Of a DNA stretch of 39,098 nucleotides, positions 16,267 through 24,628 are shown in pieces. The number at the start of each line of letters is the position of its first letter. Positions within the stretch are counted from its first letter, which is position 1. The notes under the pieces are model-generated. The model worked only from the letters and a program-made list of their open reading frames with translations, had not been told where the DNA came from and did not search any database. The stretch is from Thiomargarita sp. (GTDB lineage: Bacteria; Pseudomonadota; Gammaproteobacteria; Beggiatoales; Beggiatoaceae), in the NCBI GenBank assembly GCA_020718845.1, contig DYRG01000021.1, forward strand, positions 7,648 through 46,745, given 5' to 3'. A program made the position numbers and the translations under genes.

Positions 16267-16312
16267 AACGGCTTCTTTTCAAATGGGGATTCCATTACTA
16301 AAGAAAGCCGTT
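16267..16312 (-). terminator. Terminator of bamD
   Basis: Arms AACGGCTTCTTT (16267-16278) and AAAGAAAGCCGTT (16300-16312) pair with one bulged base; the loop contains a further AATGG/CCATT pairing. On the minus strand the hairpin is followed by a T-rich run (complement of 16261-16268), as expected downstream of bamD. The rest of the 166-bp gap shows nothing else I can name. Confidence 0.6.
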
Positions 16313-16364
16313 AATCATAAGCAATCGTTATATTTAACTTCTCAAAGCATTTTCAGATTAAAAA

Positions 16365-17174
16365 CTAACGTAGTTTTAAAGGAGCTAGTTCTGCGGTTAA
16401 AGGCGGTATTTCTCTAATGTCTGTTGCTACTTCGGTATAATCAGAATGGTTTAACTTCAAGACTTTAAGTGTATTTTCAGACAAATCTTCGTAGCCCATT
16501 TTCTTATAGGCTTTTGCTAAAATTATTAAAGCATCTGGAGCAGCGGGCGTTCTATTAAAATGTTGAACCACATATTGAGCACGATTTGCGGCAGCTAAAT
16601 ATGCACTTCTTCTCATGTAGAAATCCGCAACGTTTAATTCATATTGAGCAAGTTGATTTCTCAAATAAATCATACGTTGTTTTGCATCATCGGCATAAGT
16701 GCTTTCTGGAAAGAGTTTCAACAACTCAGAAAAATTTTGAAAAGAACGTCGCGTAGCTGCTTGATCTCGTTCACTTAAATTCAACGGTAAATAACGTTCA
16801 ATTAATCCAAAATTCTCATTAAAATGCGCTAATCCCCGCATATAATACGCATAATCAACTTTGGGATGACGCGGATACAATTTAATGAAACGATCTGATG
16901 CCGCAATTGCCGATTCTGCTTCCTCAAATTTGTAATACGCATAAATCATATCTAATTGAGCCTGTTGCGCAAAAGTGCCCAATGGATAGCGCGCTTCCAA
17001 AATTTCGTAATATTTAATTGCCGTTTCGTAATCCCCTTCAGTCAACGCGGTTTTGGCAGCCGTTTGAATTTGTTGCGGAGTCCAATTTTTCGTTTCATCG
17101 CGTGGTTCTTTAAACAACGCACAACCTGTCAATTGCAGTGCAATTACAAAAAAAACTATATTTTTCAAATACAT
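16365..17174 (-). CDS. bamD: Outer-membrane assembly lipoprotein BamD (ComL/YfiO)
   Basis: Essential lipoprotein of the BAM complex that inserts beta-barrel proteins into the outer membrane. 269 residues. Signal MYLKNIVFFVIALQLTG with lipidated C18; then TPR-like helical repeats: AAKTALTEGDYETAIKYYE, LEARYPLGTFAQQAQLDMIY, FIKLYPRHPKVDYAYYMRGL, FSELLKLFPESTYADDAKQR and NVADFYMRRSAYLAAANRAQ, the last being a strong BamD signature. It lies 63 bp downstream of the glycoside hydrolase gene on the same strand, and a terminator follows it. Confidence 0.96.
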   Translation of the reverse strand: MYLKNIVFFVIALQLTGCALFKEPRDETKNWTPQQIQTAAKTALTEGDYETAIKYYEILEARYPLGTFAQQAQLDMIYAYYKFEEAESAIAASDRFIKLYPRHPKVDYAYYMRGLAHFNENFGLIERYLPLNLSERDQAATRRSFQNFSELLKLFPESTYADDAKQRMIYLRNQLAQYELNVADFYMRRSAYLAAANRAQYVVQHFNRTPAAPDALIILAKAYKKMGYEDLSENTLKVLKLNHSDYTEVATDIREIPPLTAELAPLKLR

Positions 17175-17237
17175 ACTAAAAAATCCTCATAATAAAACAA
17201 ACAGAGTTAGCAAATAAAACCGCCGCTAATCTACTTT

Positions 17238-20200
17238 CTATGGTTTGTAGTGGTGTTGGGCATAACGTTCCTTTTCAGTTACGATGGTTGCTGCACCGTA
17301 AGTTTTTGAACGTCCTGAATAAACAGTGATATTTGGTGCAGAAACGTGAAAGAAATTTACATCAATTCGATTTTCTGCGTTGTCATACCAAAACTTTACA
17401 TAAACATCGGGATTTTGTTCACTACCCCAATTAACATCCTTTGGATCGGCGTAGAAATACCCCCAAGCAACTTGATCACCACGTCCTGTCGTTCCAGAAC
17501 CCCCATTTTTCCAAACGCCCTCAATGGTTTTACCATCATCTAGTTGAAATATTCCTCCCAGTTCCACTTGTTGAAAAGGAAGTAGATAGTGTTTGGGATC
17601 ATCTTGTACTTTTCCAGAACCAAGCACGGGAGTATTTAGTAACTCTGCAACCTCAAGCTTATTTTCCTTAGGTTTGTACGCATGGCGCGCATAGCGTTTT
17701 ATTTGGGTAGTAATGTGATTAGAAGGAGAACAATTATTTACAGGTTTCATACAGCTGAATACCTCAATATTAGGTACAGAAACATGGAAAAAATTTACAT
17801 CAACTCGCCCACTTGTGTCAAACCAAATTTTAACAAAAGCATCGGGATTATTTTCATTTCCCCAAGTTACTTCTGTTGGATTAGCGTAGAAATAACCCCA
17901 AATTACACGATCACCTCTTTCTAGGGTTTGATCGCCTCCTTGTTTCCAAACCGCGTTAATTGTTCCTTTTTCCTCTGTATGAATAACGGCATTAATCCAA
18001 GTATCTGGGGTTACTAAATAGCCTACATTTTGTGTATTACTATTTGATATTCCCTTAATAACAACTGCAACGCTGTCAGAAACCTGTTTAAAATTAATTA
18101 CTGCATTAGTTTTAATCGATGATTTTCCTTCAAATAAAACTTGACCATTTTCAGGATTAATAATTTGAACAGAGGCTTCCCCGCTTGGAAGAGAAGGTAA
18201 CATCAAATTATTAATGGGTTTCTTCTCTGGATTATAAAGATAAATCGTTGCATTTGTTCCATCTTGTCGTACATAAGCGCGTAGGTTGTTTTGGGCAGCG
18301 TAATGATCAACTGTTAATTTATCCCCTCGCCATTTAATTCCATCCACTGCTTTCTTAAAAAACTTCAAATAAGAACGTTTGGTATCGCTAATTTGGTTAA
18401 TGGTATCTCGAGAGATTTGCTTTCTTAAATCAGCGGGCCAACCCAAATTAGCTCCCGCACCACCAGACACAAAATGTAACCATGCACTATCGCGAAATAT
18501 TTGATTATCTTTAGACTCATCAAATCCATTATCACCATATCCCTTTCGGTATAAGTGTGCGTTGGGTGAACTTTCTCCATCTTGCATTGGACGACCATCA
18601 CGAATTTGGTAGAAACCATAACTAATTCCTCGAGCCATTTCCGTTGGTGGAGAAAATTCAGCAGAAGATATTTCCCAAGGATTAGCAATATGTGCGTAAT
18701 AAGCATGTGTTACCGCCATATCAATGTTATGTAAGCGATAAGCTAGTTCTGCATCCATTCCTAAATAACTTGATTCGGTCATGTTTTCATTAGTTAATTC
18801 ATTTGCAGTTGTACCAATTGCTGCGCGATAAAAAGTGCTATCTTTGGGGTCCCAAGTTAGAAATGAATAAAATACCAAATGATTACGATCCATATCTTGA
18901 ACATAGTTAGACATTTCAATTAACCATTTCTTACGTTTTTCATAAGAAGCAGTATTAAAACGTTCTTTGTTGTCGATTTCATTCACAATATCCCAACCAA
19001 ATACATTAGGATCGTCACGGTATCTTTCTAATAGAGGTTTCATACGTTCTTTGTGCGCAGCATATAAATATTCTTCAAAAAAATCATCAGGATGTTGCGC
19101 ACCATTATTTTTTACCCACAAGGTATCTGACCACTTTTTGCCAGTCCCTCTAAAATTGTCGTCTTTGTAATAAAAAGTATCATACAAGCGAAATAAAACA
19201 TATACATCATTTTGACGAGCAAGATGCAATATATTGTCAAGAAATTTAATAACTTCATTTTGTTTCTGATCCAATAAGACAGGAGATGCATCTAAATCCA
19301 GTGATTCTACGAAAACAGTAAGAACATTGATACCATTTTCCTTTAATTTTTTGAAATACCGTTCAGCAACACTCACACCTTCAACAGGTTCTGTTGAAAT
19401 CAGAGAGCGTCCTTCGTTGTATGTACAATTATCGGTTGGGTCACGATCAGAAGGTGTTAACAAAGCAACTGTCTTACTTTGTCCATTTGTAAAAAAGCAG
19501 TAATGAAAAATCTTTTCAGCACTATAGTTTCTCCAAATACCAGAGATAGACTCTCCTTTTTTATTTTTACCATCTGAACTTGTGCAAGATTTAGCACGTT
19601 CCCATTGAGAATCATAAGGCGGTTTTGTAAAAAACTCTGAAGGATGTTCATCGCATAATTCACCAGGATACAAACCTCTCAATGGTAACCAAGGCATTAA
19701 GCCCGTTTCTCCAACAATTACAAAAGGAGTTCCATCACTTAAAACAAGTGCTCGTCCTGTAGGTGAAGTTGTAATGAATGGTTTTCTATCATCATTTTTT
19801 GTATCATTTTCTGTAACTAATATATCCTCACTCATTCTCCCGAATTCGTCGACCGCTCTTATTGCAAAAGTATAATGCTTTCCAGGTGTTAAACCAATAA
19901 CATCAAACTCTTGCCATTGCCCTGGTGAAACAGGTTTATAAGCCTGTTCAAATTCAGTCATTTGTTGCCAAGTATCTTTATTAACATGGAAACTACCTTC
20001 TTTGTAACGAACCGCATAACGATAAACACTTCCACCGTTTCCACGTTTTGGAGCTTTAAGTTGAATTCTTACCCTTCTTCCATCGACTGCTGAAGCAGAC
20101 CAACTATTGATCTCTTTTGATTCAAAAAAAGGTAAAGAATTTTCAGAAGGATTTACTAAAATAAATGCTTGCCATTCTTTTGGGTGAAAACGGTCTCCAT

Positions 20201-21077
20201 GATAAACAGTCCATTCATTTTTCATAATGCCATTAGGAGATTCTATTCCAATAGCATTTTGCATCATGCCATCAAATCTTGGAAGAATTAGCCCCTTATC
20301 ATCAGCATGAATACGATAAAAATTCATCCATAAAGGTGTTCCATCTTTCACAGGAAAACGAACAGGAATAACGCCATCCCCAATCGGGCAATTTTGTCCT
20401 TCAACGATTTTTTTATCAATTTTTGTTCCAACTAATTCCCAAGGAATGGCTGCTTCAAAACGCCATTCGTTGTTATCATAATGATGAGAAAATTTAATTA
20501 TTGTATTTTGAGGTGTTGGCTCAGGTTGTTTTGCCACACAAGGTTTCTGCCACATCCATAAATTAGTATTAAAGAAATCACCCGGATCATTAATTTTATT
20601 GATTGCATTGCCAGGTTTTTCTAAACCCGTTGTCATTTGACAACTCTCATTTTTCCAACACCCACGATCAAATCGGCGATACTTTCCTGTTGGTGTAAAT
20701 GCTAAAACACGGGAATTTTCATCTAGTTTATTAGGCAGTGGATAAGTTGGATGAAAATAAATTTCTAAACTATCACTATTCCAAGTTTGACTAACATCAC
20801 TATGGGCACTTCCATCTTCTTGAAAAGAATTATCTTGCAATTTTCCAGATACATATAAATAATTATTATCCCACATCGTCCATAAGTCGGTGAATTGATC
20901 GTTACCATAAAAACGAGCCATTCTCAAATGACCTAATTCATGCCACTCATTAGCCTCCATTACACCGTCAATTCTGGGCGTTCCAAATGGGATGAAGTTA
21001 TCTGCAAAACCTTGGGGAGTTATAAAAAATGCTAATGATATAACGGTAAGTAGACGTTCTACTTTAGAGAGTAACAT
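17238..21077 (-). CDS. Large exported glycoside hydrolase (clan GH-A, GH5-like) with CBM9-like, FN3 and tandem novel domains
   Basis: 1279 residues. Signal peptide 1-25 (ending PQGFA). A CBM9/DOMON-like beta-sandwich at about 28-305 starts with RIDGVMEANEW. An FN3 module lies at about 325-420. The TIM barrel (about 430-910) shows the acid/base Glu in FGWDIVNEID (E700), a HAYYAH strand (791-796) and the likely nucleophile in RPMQDGESS (E835), followed by a WLHFVSGGAGANLGWP strand. An insertion at about 470-560 has four Cys (C475, C498, C527, C551). A small beta domain (910-1010) precedes two copies of the domain also found in the CAP protein. ATG at 21077 has AGGAG seven bases upstream. The substrate is unknown; a polysaccharide of the cell's own matrix or of its surroundings is possible. 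Confidence 0.85.
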   Translation of the reverse strand: MLLSKVERLLTVISLAFFITPQGFADNFIPFGTPRIDGVMEANEWHELGHLRMARFYGNDQFTDLWTMWDNNYLYVSGKLQDNSFQEDGSAHSDVSQTWNSDSLEIYFHPTYPLPNKLDENSRVLAFTPTGKYRRFDRGCWKNESCQMTTGLEKPGNAINKINDPGDFFNTNLWMWQKPCVAKQPEPTPQNTIIKFSHHYDNNEWRFEAAIPWELVGTKIDKKIVEGQNCPIGDGVIPVRFPVKDGTPLWMNFYRIHADDKGLILPRFDGMMQNAIGIESPNGIMKNEWTVYHGDRFHPKEWQAFILVNPSENSLPFFESKEINSWSASAVDGRRVRIQLKAPKRGNGGSVYRYAVRYKEGSFHVNKDTWQQMTEFEQAYKPVSPGQWQEFDVIGLTPGKHYTFAIRAVDEFGRMSEDILVTENDTKNDDRKPFITTSPTGRALVLSDGTPFVIVGETGLMPWLPLRGLYPGELCDEHPSEFFTKPPYDSQWERAKSCTSSDGKNKKGESISGIWRNYSAEKIFHYCFFTNGQSKTVALLTPSDRDPTDNCTYNEGRSLISTEPVEGVSVAERYFKKLKENGINVLTVFVESLDLDASPVLLDQKQNEVIKFLDNILHLARQNDVYVLFRLYDTFYYKDDNFRGTGKKWSDTLWVKNNGAQHPDDFFEEYLYAAHKERMKPLLERYRDDPNVFGWDIVNEIDNKERFNTASYEKRKKWLIEMSNYVQDMDRNHLVFYSFLTWDPKDSTFYRAAIGTTANELTNENMTESSYLGMDAELAYRLHNIDMAVTHAYYAHIANPWEISSAEFSPPTEMARGISYGFYQIRDGRPMQDGESSPNAHLYRKGYGDNGFDESKDNQIFRDSAWLHFVSGGAGANLGWPADLRKQISRDTINQISDTKRSYLKFFKKAVDGIKWRGDKLTVDHYAAQNNLRAYVRQDGTNATIYLYNPEKKPINNLMLPSLPSGEASVQIINPENGQVLFEGKSSIKTNAVINFKQVSDSVAVVIKGISNSNTQNVGYLVTPDTWINAVIHTEEKGTINAVWKQGGDQTLERGDRVIWGYFYANPTEVTWGNENNPDAFVKIWFDTSGRVDVNFFHVSVPNIEVFSCMKPVNNCSPSNHITTQIKRYARHAYKPKENKLEVAELLNTPVLGSGKVQDDPKHYLLPFQQVELGGIFQLDDGKTIEGVWKNGGSGTTGRGDQVAWGYFYADPKDVNWGSEQNPDVYVKFWYDNAENRIDVNFFHVSAPNITVYSGRSKTYGAATIVTEKERYAQHHYKP
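17241..17558 (-). repeat. Shared C-terminal domain, copy 2 of the glycoside hydrolase
   Basis: Residues 1174-1279. Core motifs: KTIEGVWKNGG, GRGDQVAWGYFYADPKDVNW, NPDVYVKFWYD, RIDVNFFHVSAPNITV and terminal RYAQHHYKP. It is the extreme C-terminus of the protein. Confidence 0.85.
17673..18026 (-). repeat. Shared C-terminal domain, copy 1 of the glycoside hydrolase
   Basis: Residues 1018-1135. Core motifs: TPDTWINAVIHTEEKGTINA, WKQGG, ERGDRVIWGYFYANPTEVTW, NPDAFVKIWFD, GRVDVNFFHVSVPNIEV and terminal RYARHAY. It carries two extra Cys (C1109, C1116) not found in the other copies. Confidence 0.85.
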
Positions 21078-21112
21078 AAACTATCTCCTACATAATGAAA
21101 TATTATCCTCGC

Positions 21113-21118
21113 ATTATA
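21113..21118 (-). promoter_or_regulatory. Possible -10 element for the glycoside hydrolase gene
   Basis: Minus strand reads TATAAT 36 bp upstream of the start codon. At 17 bases spacing the -35 position reads ATTCCC, a poor match, so the promoter would need an activator or be weak. Confidence 0.35.
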
Positions 21119-21140
21119 CGACATTTTAAACTTTTGGGAA

Positions 21141-21169
21141 TAGTCAATGAATCAATAAAATGGTATAAT
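21141..21169 (+). promoter_or_regulatory. Sigma-70-like promoter for the Uma2 gene
   Basis: TAGTCA (21141-21146), a 17-base spacer, then perfect TATAAT (21164-21169), 34 bp before the Uma2 start at 21204. Confidence 0.5.
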
Positions 21170-21203
21170 TATCACCAGTATTTTGATATAGGGTATATTT
21201 AGT

Positions 21204-21767
21204 ATGCAAGCAGCAGCAATTCAATATTTTACACGCGAAGATTATTTTGCTTTTGAGGAAACTTCTGAAGAAAAGCACGAATTTTTTCGAGGCGAAATCT
21301 TTGCAATGCCAAGTGGGACTTTTAATCATTCAAGTATTCTAGGAAATGTTTTAGAAATGTTAAATGAAAAATCAAAAGGAAAGCCCTTTCAAGTCACAAA
21401 TAATCAATTGAAAATAGAAACGCCAAAAGGGTTAATTACTTATCCAGATGCAGCGGTATTTTGTGGAAAACCAGAATTAACGTCGAATCAATGCGCGTTA
21501 TTAAATCCAGTGGTGATTATTGAGGTTTTATCGCCGTCGACTCGACGTTATGATCAAAGCGATAAATTTTTATTATATCGTTCAATTGAAACTTTTAAGG
21601 ATTATATTTTAATTGACTCAGAGAAAATTCATGTTCAACATTTTCGTAAAACAGAGCAACTTGAATGGATTTTACACGAATATTTTGATTTAAAAGATGA
21701 GATTTATTTGAATTCAATTCAAGAAAACTTAAGTTTGTTAGAGATATATGAAAATATCGTTTTTTAG
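21204..21767 (+). CDS. Uma2 (DUF820) family protein, full-length form
   Basis: 187 residues with the complete family layout: FTREDYFAFEETSEEKHEFF, RGEIFAMPSGTFNHSSI, then the PD-(D/E)XK-like core D82 (TYPDAAVF), E107 (VVIIEVLSPSTRRYD) and K121 (SDKFLLYRS). Uma2 proteins are numerous in cyanobacteria and in large sulfur bacteria; they are predicted nucleases of unclear role, often near mobile DNA. It has its own promoter-like sequence, is divergent from the glycoside hydrolase, and lies 31 bp before thrC. It is the intact relative of the shortened gene at 202. Confidence 0.88.
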   Translation: MQAAAIQYFTREDYFAFEETSEEKHEFFRGEIFAMPSGTFNHSSILGNVLEMLNEKSKGKPFQVTNNQLKIETPKGLITYPDAAVFCGKPELTSNQCALLNPVVIIEVLSPSTRRYDQSDKFLLYRSIETFKDYILIDSEKIHVQHFRKTEQLEWILHEYFDLKDEIYLNSIQENLSLLEIYENIVF

Positions 21768-21798
21768 TTCTTTTAATGCTTGAGGAGCAGATTTAAAT

Positions 21799-22881
21799 AT
21801 GACATTTCACGGACGTTATACAGGTTTGATTGATAAATATCGTGATCGGTTGCCAGTTCACGATGATACACGAGTGATTTCATTAGGTGAAGGAAATACC
21901 CCGTTAATTAGATTACATAATATTCCTAATCTTTTAAAGAAAGATGTTGATATTTATGTTAAATTTGAGGGTTTGAATCCAACGGGTTCTTTTAAAGATC
22001 GTGGTATGACAATGGCGGTAACAAAAGCCGTTGAAGCGAGGAGCAAAGCAATCATTTGTGCGTCGACTGGAAATACCAGTGCATCGGCGGCGGCGTATGC
22101 AGCAAGAGCGGGCATTACAGCCTTTGTTCTTATCCCTGACGGTAAAATTGCGCAAGGAAAATTAGCCCAAGCAATGATGCACGGTTCTACGGTCATTCAA
22201 ATCAAAGGAAATTTTGATGAAGGAATGGCATTAGTTAAATTAGTCGGAGATCAAGCACCCGTTACCATTGTAAATTCAATCAATCCGTTTCGTTTGCAAG
22301 GACAAAAAACGGCTGCATTTGAAATCATTGAAGAGTTAGGAACTGCGCCAGATTTTCATTGTTTGCCAGTAGGAAATGCGGGTAACATTACGGCGCATTG
22401 GATGGGTTATACTGAATTTCATGCGCAAGGAATTTGTAATAATTTACCTAAGATGTGCGGGTATCAAGCAGCGGGTTCTGCGCCGTTTATAAAAGGGACA
22501 ATGGTCGATAATCCAGAAACGGTTGCAACTGCGATTAGAATTGGTCATCCACAATCGTGGGAGAAAGCGTGGCAAGTTCAAAAGGATTCACAGGGTTGGT
22601 TTGATGCGTGTTCAGATGAGGAAATTCTCACGGCTCAGAAACTTTTAGCAGAGAAAGAAGGGGTGTTTTGTGAACCCGCATCGGCGGCTTCGTTAGCGGG
22701 AGCAATGCGTGATATTAAAAACGGTAAAATTCCTCAAGGAAGTAAAATCGTTTGTACATTAACGGGTCACGGTTTGAAAGACCCCGACACCGCAATTAAA
22801 CAAAGCACTTCTCCTGTATTAACCATTCCTGCCGAATTAGAGGCTGTCAAAAGAGCTATTTTAGATAATATGACAGCTTAA
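21799..22881 (+). CDS. thrC: Threonine synthase ThrC
   Basis: PLP-dependent fold-type II enzyme that converts O-phosphohomoserine to threonine. 360 residues, the shorter threonine synthase form. The PLP lysine is K66 in NPTGSFKDRGMT. The phosphate-binding GNAGNITAHWMGY and STGNTSASAAAYAARAG segments are present, and the start RYTGLIDKYRDRLPV plus LGEGNTPLIRL is characteristic. ATG at 21799 has GAGGAG a few bases upstream. No hom or thrB gene is adjacent. A hairpin follows the stop. Confidence 0.95.
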   Translation: MTFHGRYTGLIDKYRDRLPVHDDTRVISLGEGNTPLIRLHNIPNLLKKDVDIYVKFEGLNPTGSFKDRGMTMAVTKAVEARSKAIICASTGNTSASAAAYAARAGITAFVLIPDGKIAQGKLAQAMMHGSTVIQIKGNFDEGMALVKLVGDQAPVTIVNSINPFRLQGQKTAAFEIIEELGTAPDFHCLPVGNAGNITAHWMGYTEFHAQGICNNLPKMCGYQAAGSAPFIKGTMVDNPETVATAIRIGHPQSWEKAWQVQKDSQGWFDACSDEEILTAQKLLAEKEGVFCEPASAASLAGAMRDIKNGKIPQGSKIVCTLTGHGLKDPDTAIKQSTSPVLTIPAELEAVKRAILDNMTA

Positions 22882-22889
22882 ACAAAAAC

Positions 22890-22920
22890 ATTTCTAGCGG
22901 TGATTGCAACTGCTAGAAAT
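22890..22920 (+). terminator. Hairpin after thrC
   Basis: Perfect 9-base arms ATTTCTAGC (22890-22898) and GCTAGAAAT (22912-22920) with a 13-base loop, nine bases past the thrC stop. The following tract is AT-rich but not a clean T-run, so termination strength is uncertain. Confidence 0.55.
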
Positions 22921-22942
22921 AAAATCTTAATTTAAAATAAAG

Positions 22943-22973
22943 TTGACATCTTGATTATTGTGGTGCACAATAA
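22943..22973 (+). promoter_or_regulatory. Promoter with overlapping palindromic operator upstream of the cytochrome c peroxidase gene
   Basis: Perfect -35 TTGACA (22943-22948), a 17-base spacer and CACAAT (22966-22971) as -10. A perfect inverted repeat with 8-base arms, TTATTGTG-GTG-CACAATAA (22955-22973), covers the spacer and the -10 box. This layout is typical of a repressor site or of a redox/peroxide regulator site; the regulator cannot be named from the sequence. Confidence 0.6.
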
Positions 22974-23028
22974 ATTTGTGCTTAGACTTATTCTAGGTTT
23001 TAATGTTAAGAACATGGAGAACAATTTT

Positions 23029-24018
23029 ATGTTATTAAAAACAACGACTTTAGCGGCGGCAATGTTAATTGCAAATTCCGCTTTCGCATCTGATGAACCA
23101 ATCAAACCCATTGAATTACCTAAAAATATTAACAGTGCCCAAGCAAAACTGGGCAAGAAACTCTATTTTGATCCGCGTTTGTCAAAATCGGGCTTTATTT
23201 CGTGCAATTCTTGCCACAATTTGAGCATGGGCGGCACGGATAATTTGAAAACGTCCATCGGGCACAATTGGCAACAAGGTCCAATTAGTGCGCCAACGGT
23301 GTTGAATTCAAGCATGAATGTCGCGCAATTTTGGGATGGACGGGCGGCGGATTTGAAAGCGCAAGCGGGCGGTCCGATTGCAAACCCCGGTGAAATGGCT
23401 TTTACGCATGAATTAGCGGTAAAAGTGCTCGAATCTATCCCGCAATATGTTGATGAATTTAAGAAAGTTTTTTCTAAAGAGCAAATTACCATTGAAGAAG
23501 TGACTCAAGCCATTGCTGAATTTGAAAAGACTTTAGTTACCCCAAATTCACGTTTTGACAAATGGTTGAAAGGTGAGAAAACCGCTTTAAATTCAGAAGA
23601 ACTTGAAGGCTATGAGTTGTTCAAAAATAGTGGTTGCGTTGCTTGTCATAATGGGGAAGCAGTCGGAGGAACTTCTTTCCAAAAAATGGGCGCAGTTGAA
23701 CCCTACAAAACAAAGAATCCCGCCGAAGGTTTGAAAGGCGTAACGGGTAAAGAAGAAGATCGTTTTAAATTCAAAGTTCCTACCTTACGCAACGTTGAAT
23801 TAACCTATCCGTATTTTCATGATGGTGAAGCAGCAACTTTAAGTGAAGCTGTAGAAATCATGGGACAAATCCAATTAGGTAAGAAATTTACTGCTGAAGA
23901 AACCGCTAAAATCGTCGCATTCCTCAAAACATTAACGGGCGATCAACCCAGTTTTGCAATGCCAATTTTACCACCTTCTACTGATAAAACTCCTCGCCCC
24001 GAACCTTTTACTAAATAA
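23029..24018 (+). CDS. Di-haem cytochrome c peroxidase
   Basis: Periplasmic peroxidase that reduces H2O2 to water with electrons from cytochrome c. 329 residues from ATG at 23029, selected for GGAGA at 23016-23020 and because the signal peptide MLLKTTTLAAAMLIANSAFA then begins cleanly. Two haem-binding motifs: CNSCH (59-63, peroxidatic) and CVACH (203-207, electron-transfer). LGKKLYFDPRLSKSG, NVAQFWDGRAADL, NPGEMAFTHE and VPTLRNVELTYPYFHDG are family signatures. The upstream palindrome suggests stress or oxygen control. A protective role fits an organism living at sulfide/oxygen interfaces. Confidence 0.93.
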   Translation: MLLKTTTLAAAMLIANSAFASDEPIKPIELPKNINSAQAKLGKKLYFDPRLSKSGFISCNSCHNLSMGGTDNLKTSIGHNWQQGPISAPTVLNSSMNVAQFWDGRAADLKAQAGGPIANPGEMAFTHELAVKVLESIPQYVDEFKKVFSKEQITIEEVTQAIAEFEKTLVTPNSRFDKWLKGEKTALNSEELEGYELFKNSGCVACHNGEAVGGTSFQKMGAVEPYKTKNPAEGLKGVTGKEEDRFKFKVPTLRNVELTYPYFHDGEAATLSEAVEIMGQIQLGKKFTAEETAKIVAFLKTLTGDQPSFAMPILPPSTDKTPRPEPFTK

Positions 24019-24024
24019 GGGCAT

Positions 24025-24060
24025 TTTCCTCTCTGTTTTTATTTCAATTCAGAGAGGAAA
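24025..24060. terminator. Bidirectional terminator between convergent peroxidase and CAP genes
   Basis: Perfect 11-base arms TTTCCTCTCTG (24025-24035) and CAGAGAGGAAA (24050-24060) with a T-rich loop, in the 51-bp gap between two convergent stops. Confidence 0.7.
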
Positions 24061-24069
24061 TATTATCAC

Positions 24070-24591
24070 TTAATAAGGTTTCTGACCTCGATAATTTCCT
24101 AGTGGATTGTAATTACAAACCCACACTTGGCTAAAATCTCCACAAACCGCCATTCCACAACCAATTTCGGTTGAAGTTTTCCAAACAACTTGTGTGTAAT
24201 GTCCGCATACTTTGCCAGTTGCGCAAGTATTTGAATCATAAGTATAATCTTTAATTTCATTACCCCAACTATCTACTGCTTTAGTGGGAGGAATTGTTTG
24301 TGCAGCAACCCGTCCATCTGAGTATTTCAAAGGGCTTGCCCAATAGAGATTTTCTCCATAACCAGTTCCCGTGCTATGCTGCATTTTACAGCCTTGGGAT
24401 TTCAAATTATCCGCCCAACTTTGAGCAACATCAGCTAATTTGCTCGACCAAGTTACAGCTGGAACACCCACTTTTGCTCTCCAAGTATTATGAGCTGTTA
24501 CCATTTCTGCTTGTTGGGTATCATTAAGCGTTGTTGCAGCAAAACTACTTTGACTGACAAATACCGCTAATGCAATTGACATATAACGCAT
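24070..24591 (-). CDS. Secreted PR-1-like CAP domain protein
   Basis: 173 residues, almost all CAP domain. Signal peptide MRYMSIALAVFVSQSSFA. All four CAP signatures are present: AHNTWRAKVGVPAVTW, HSTGTGYGENLYWAS, the strongly conserved CGHYTQVVWKTSTEIGCG and VCNYNPLGNYRGQ. Candidate metal-binding residues (His in HSTG, Glu in GEN, His in GHYT) are retained, and it has at least six Cys for disulfides. It resembles eukaryotic PR-1/CRISP proteins more than the divergent CAP domain of the 880-residue protein upstream. Function in bacteria is unknown. Confidence 0.9.
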   Translation of the reverse strand: MRYMSIALAVFVSQSSFAATTLNDTQQAEMVTAHNTWRAKVGVPAVTWSSKLADVAQSWADNLKSQGCKMQHSTGTGYGENLYWASPLKYSDGRVAAQTIPPTKAVDSWGNEIKDYTYDSNTCATGKVCGHYTQVVWKTSTEIGCGMAVCGDFSQVWVCNYNPLGNYRGQKPY

Positions 24592-24628
24592 TGTTACCTT
24601 CCTTTTTGGGTTGTGAGAAATAAAGATT

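Noticed and set aside
18425-18706. Open frame inside the glycoside hydrolase gene in another frame
   Set aside because: Same strand but out of frame with a continuous, recognisable protein; composition looks random.
22951-23028. Longer start for the cytochrome c peroxidase
   Set aside because: It begins within the promoter/palindrome and displaces the signal peptide; GGAGA supports 23029.
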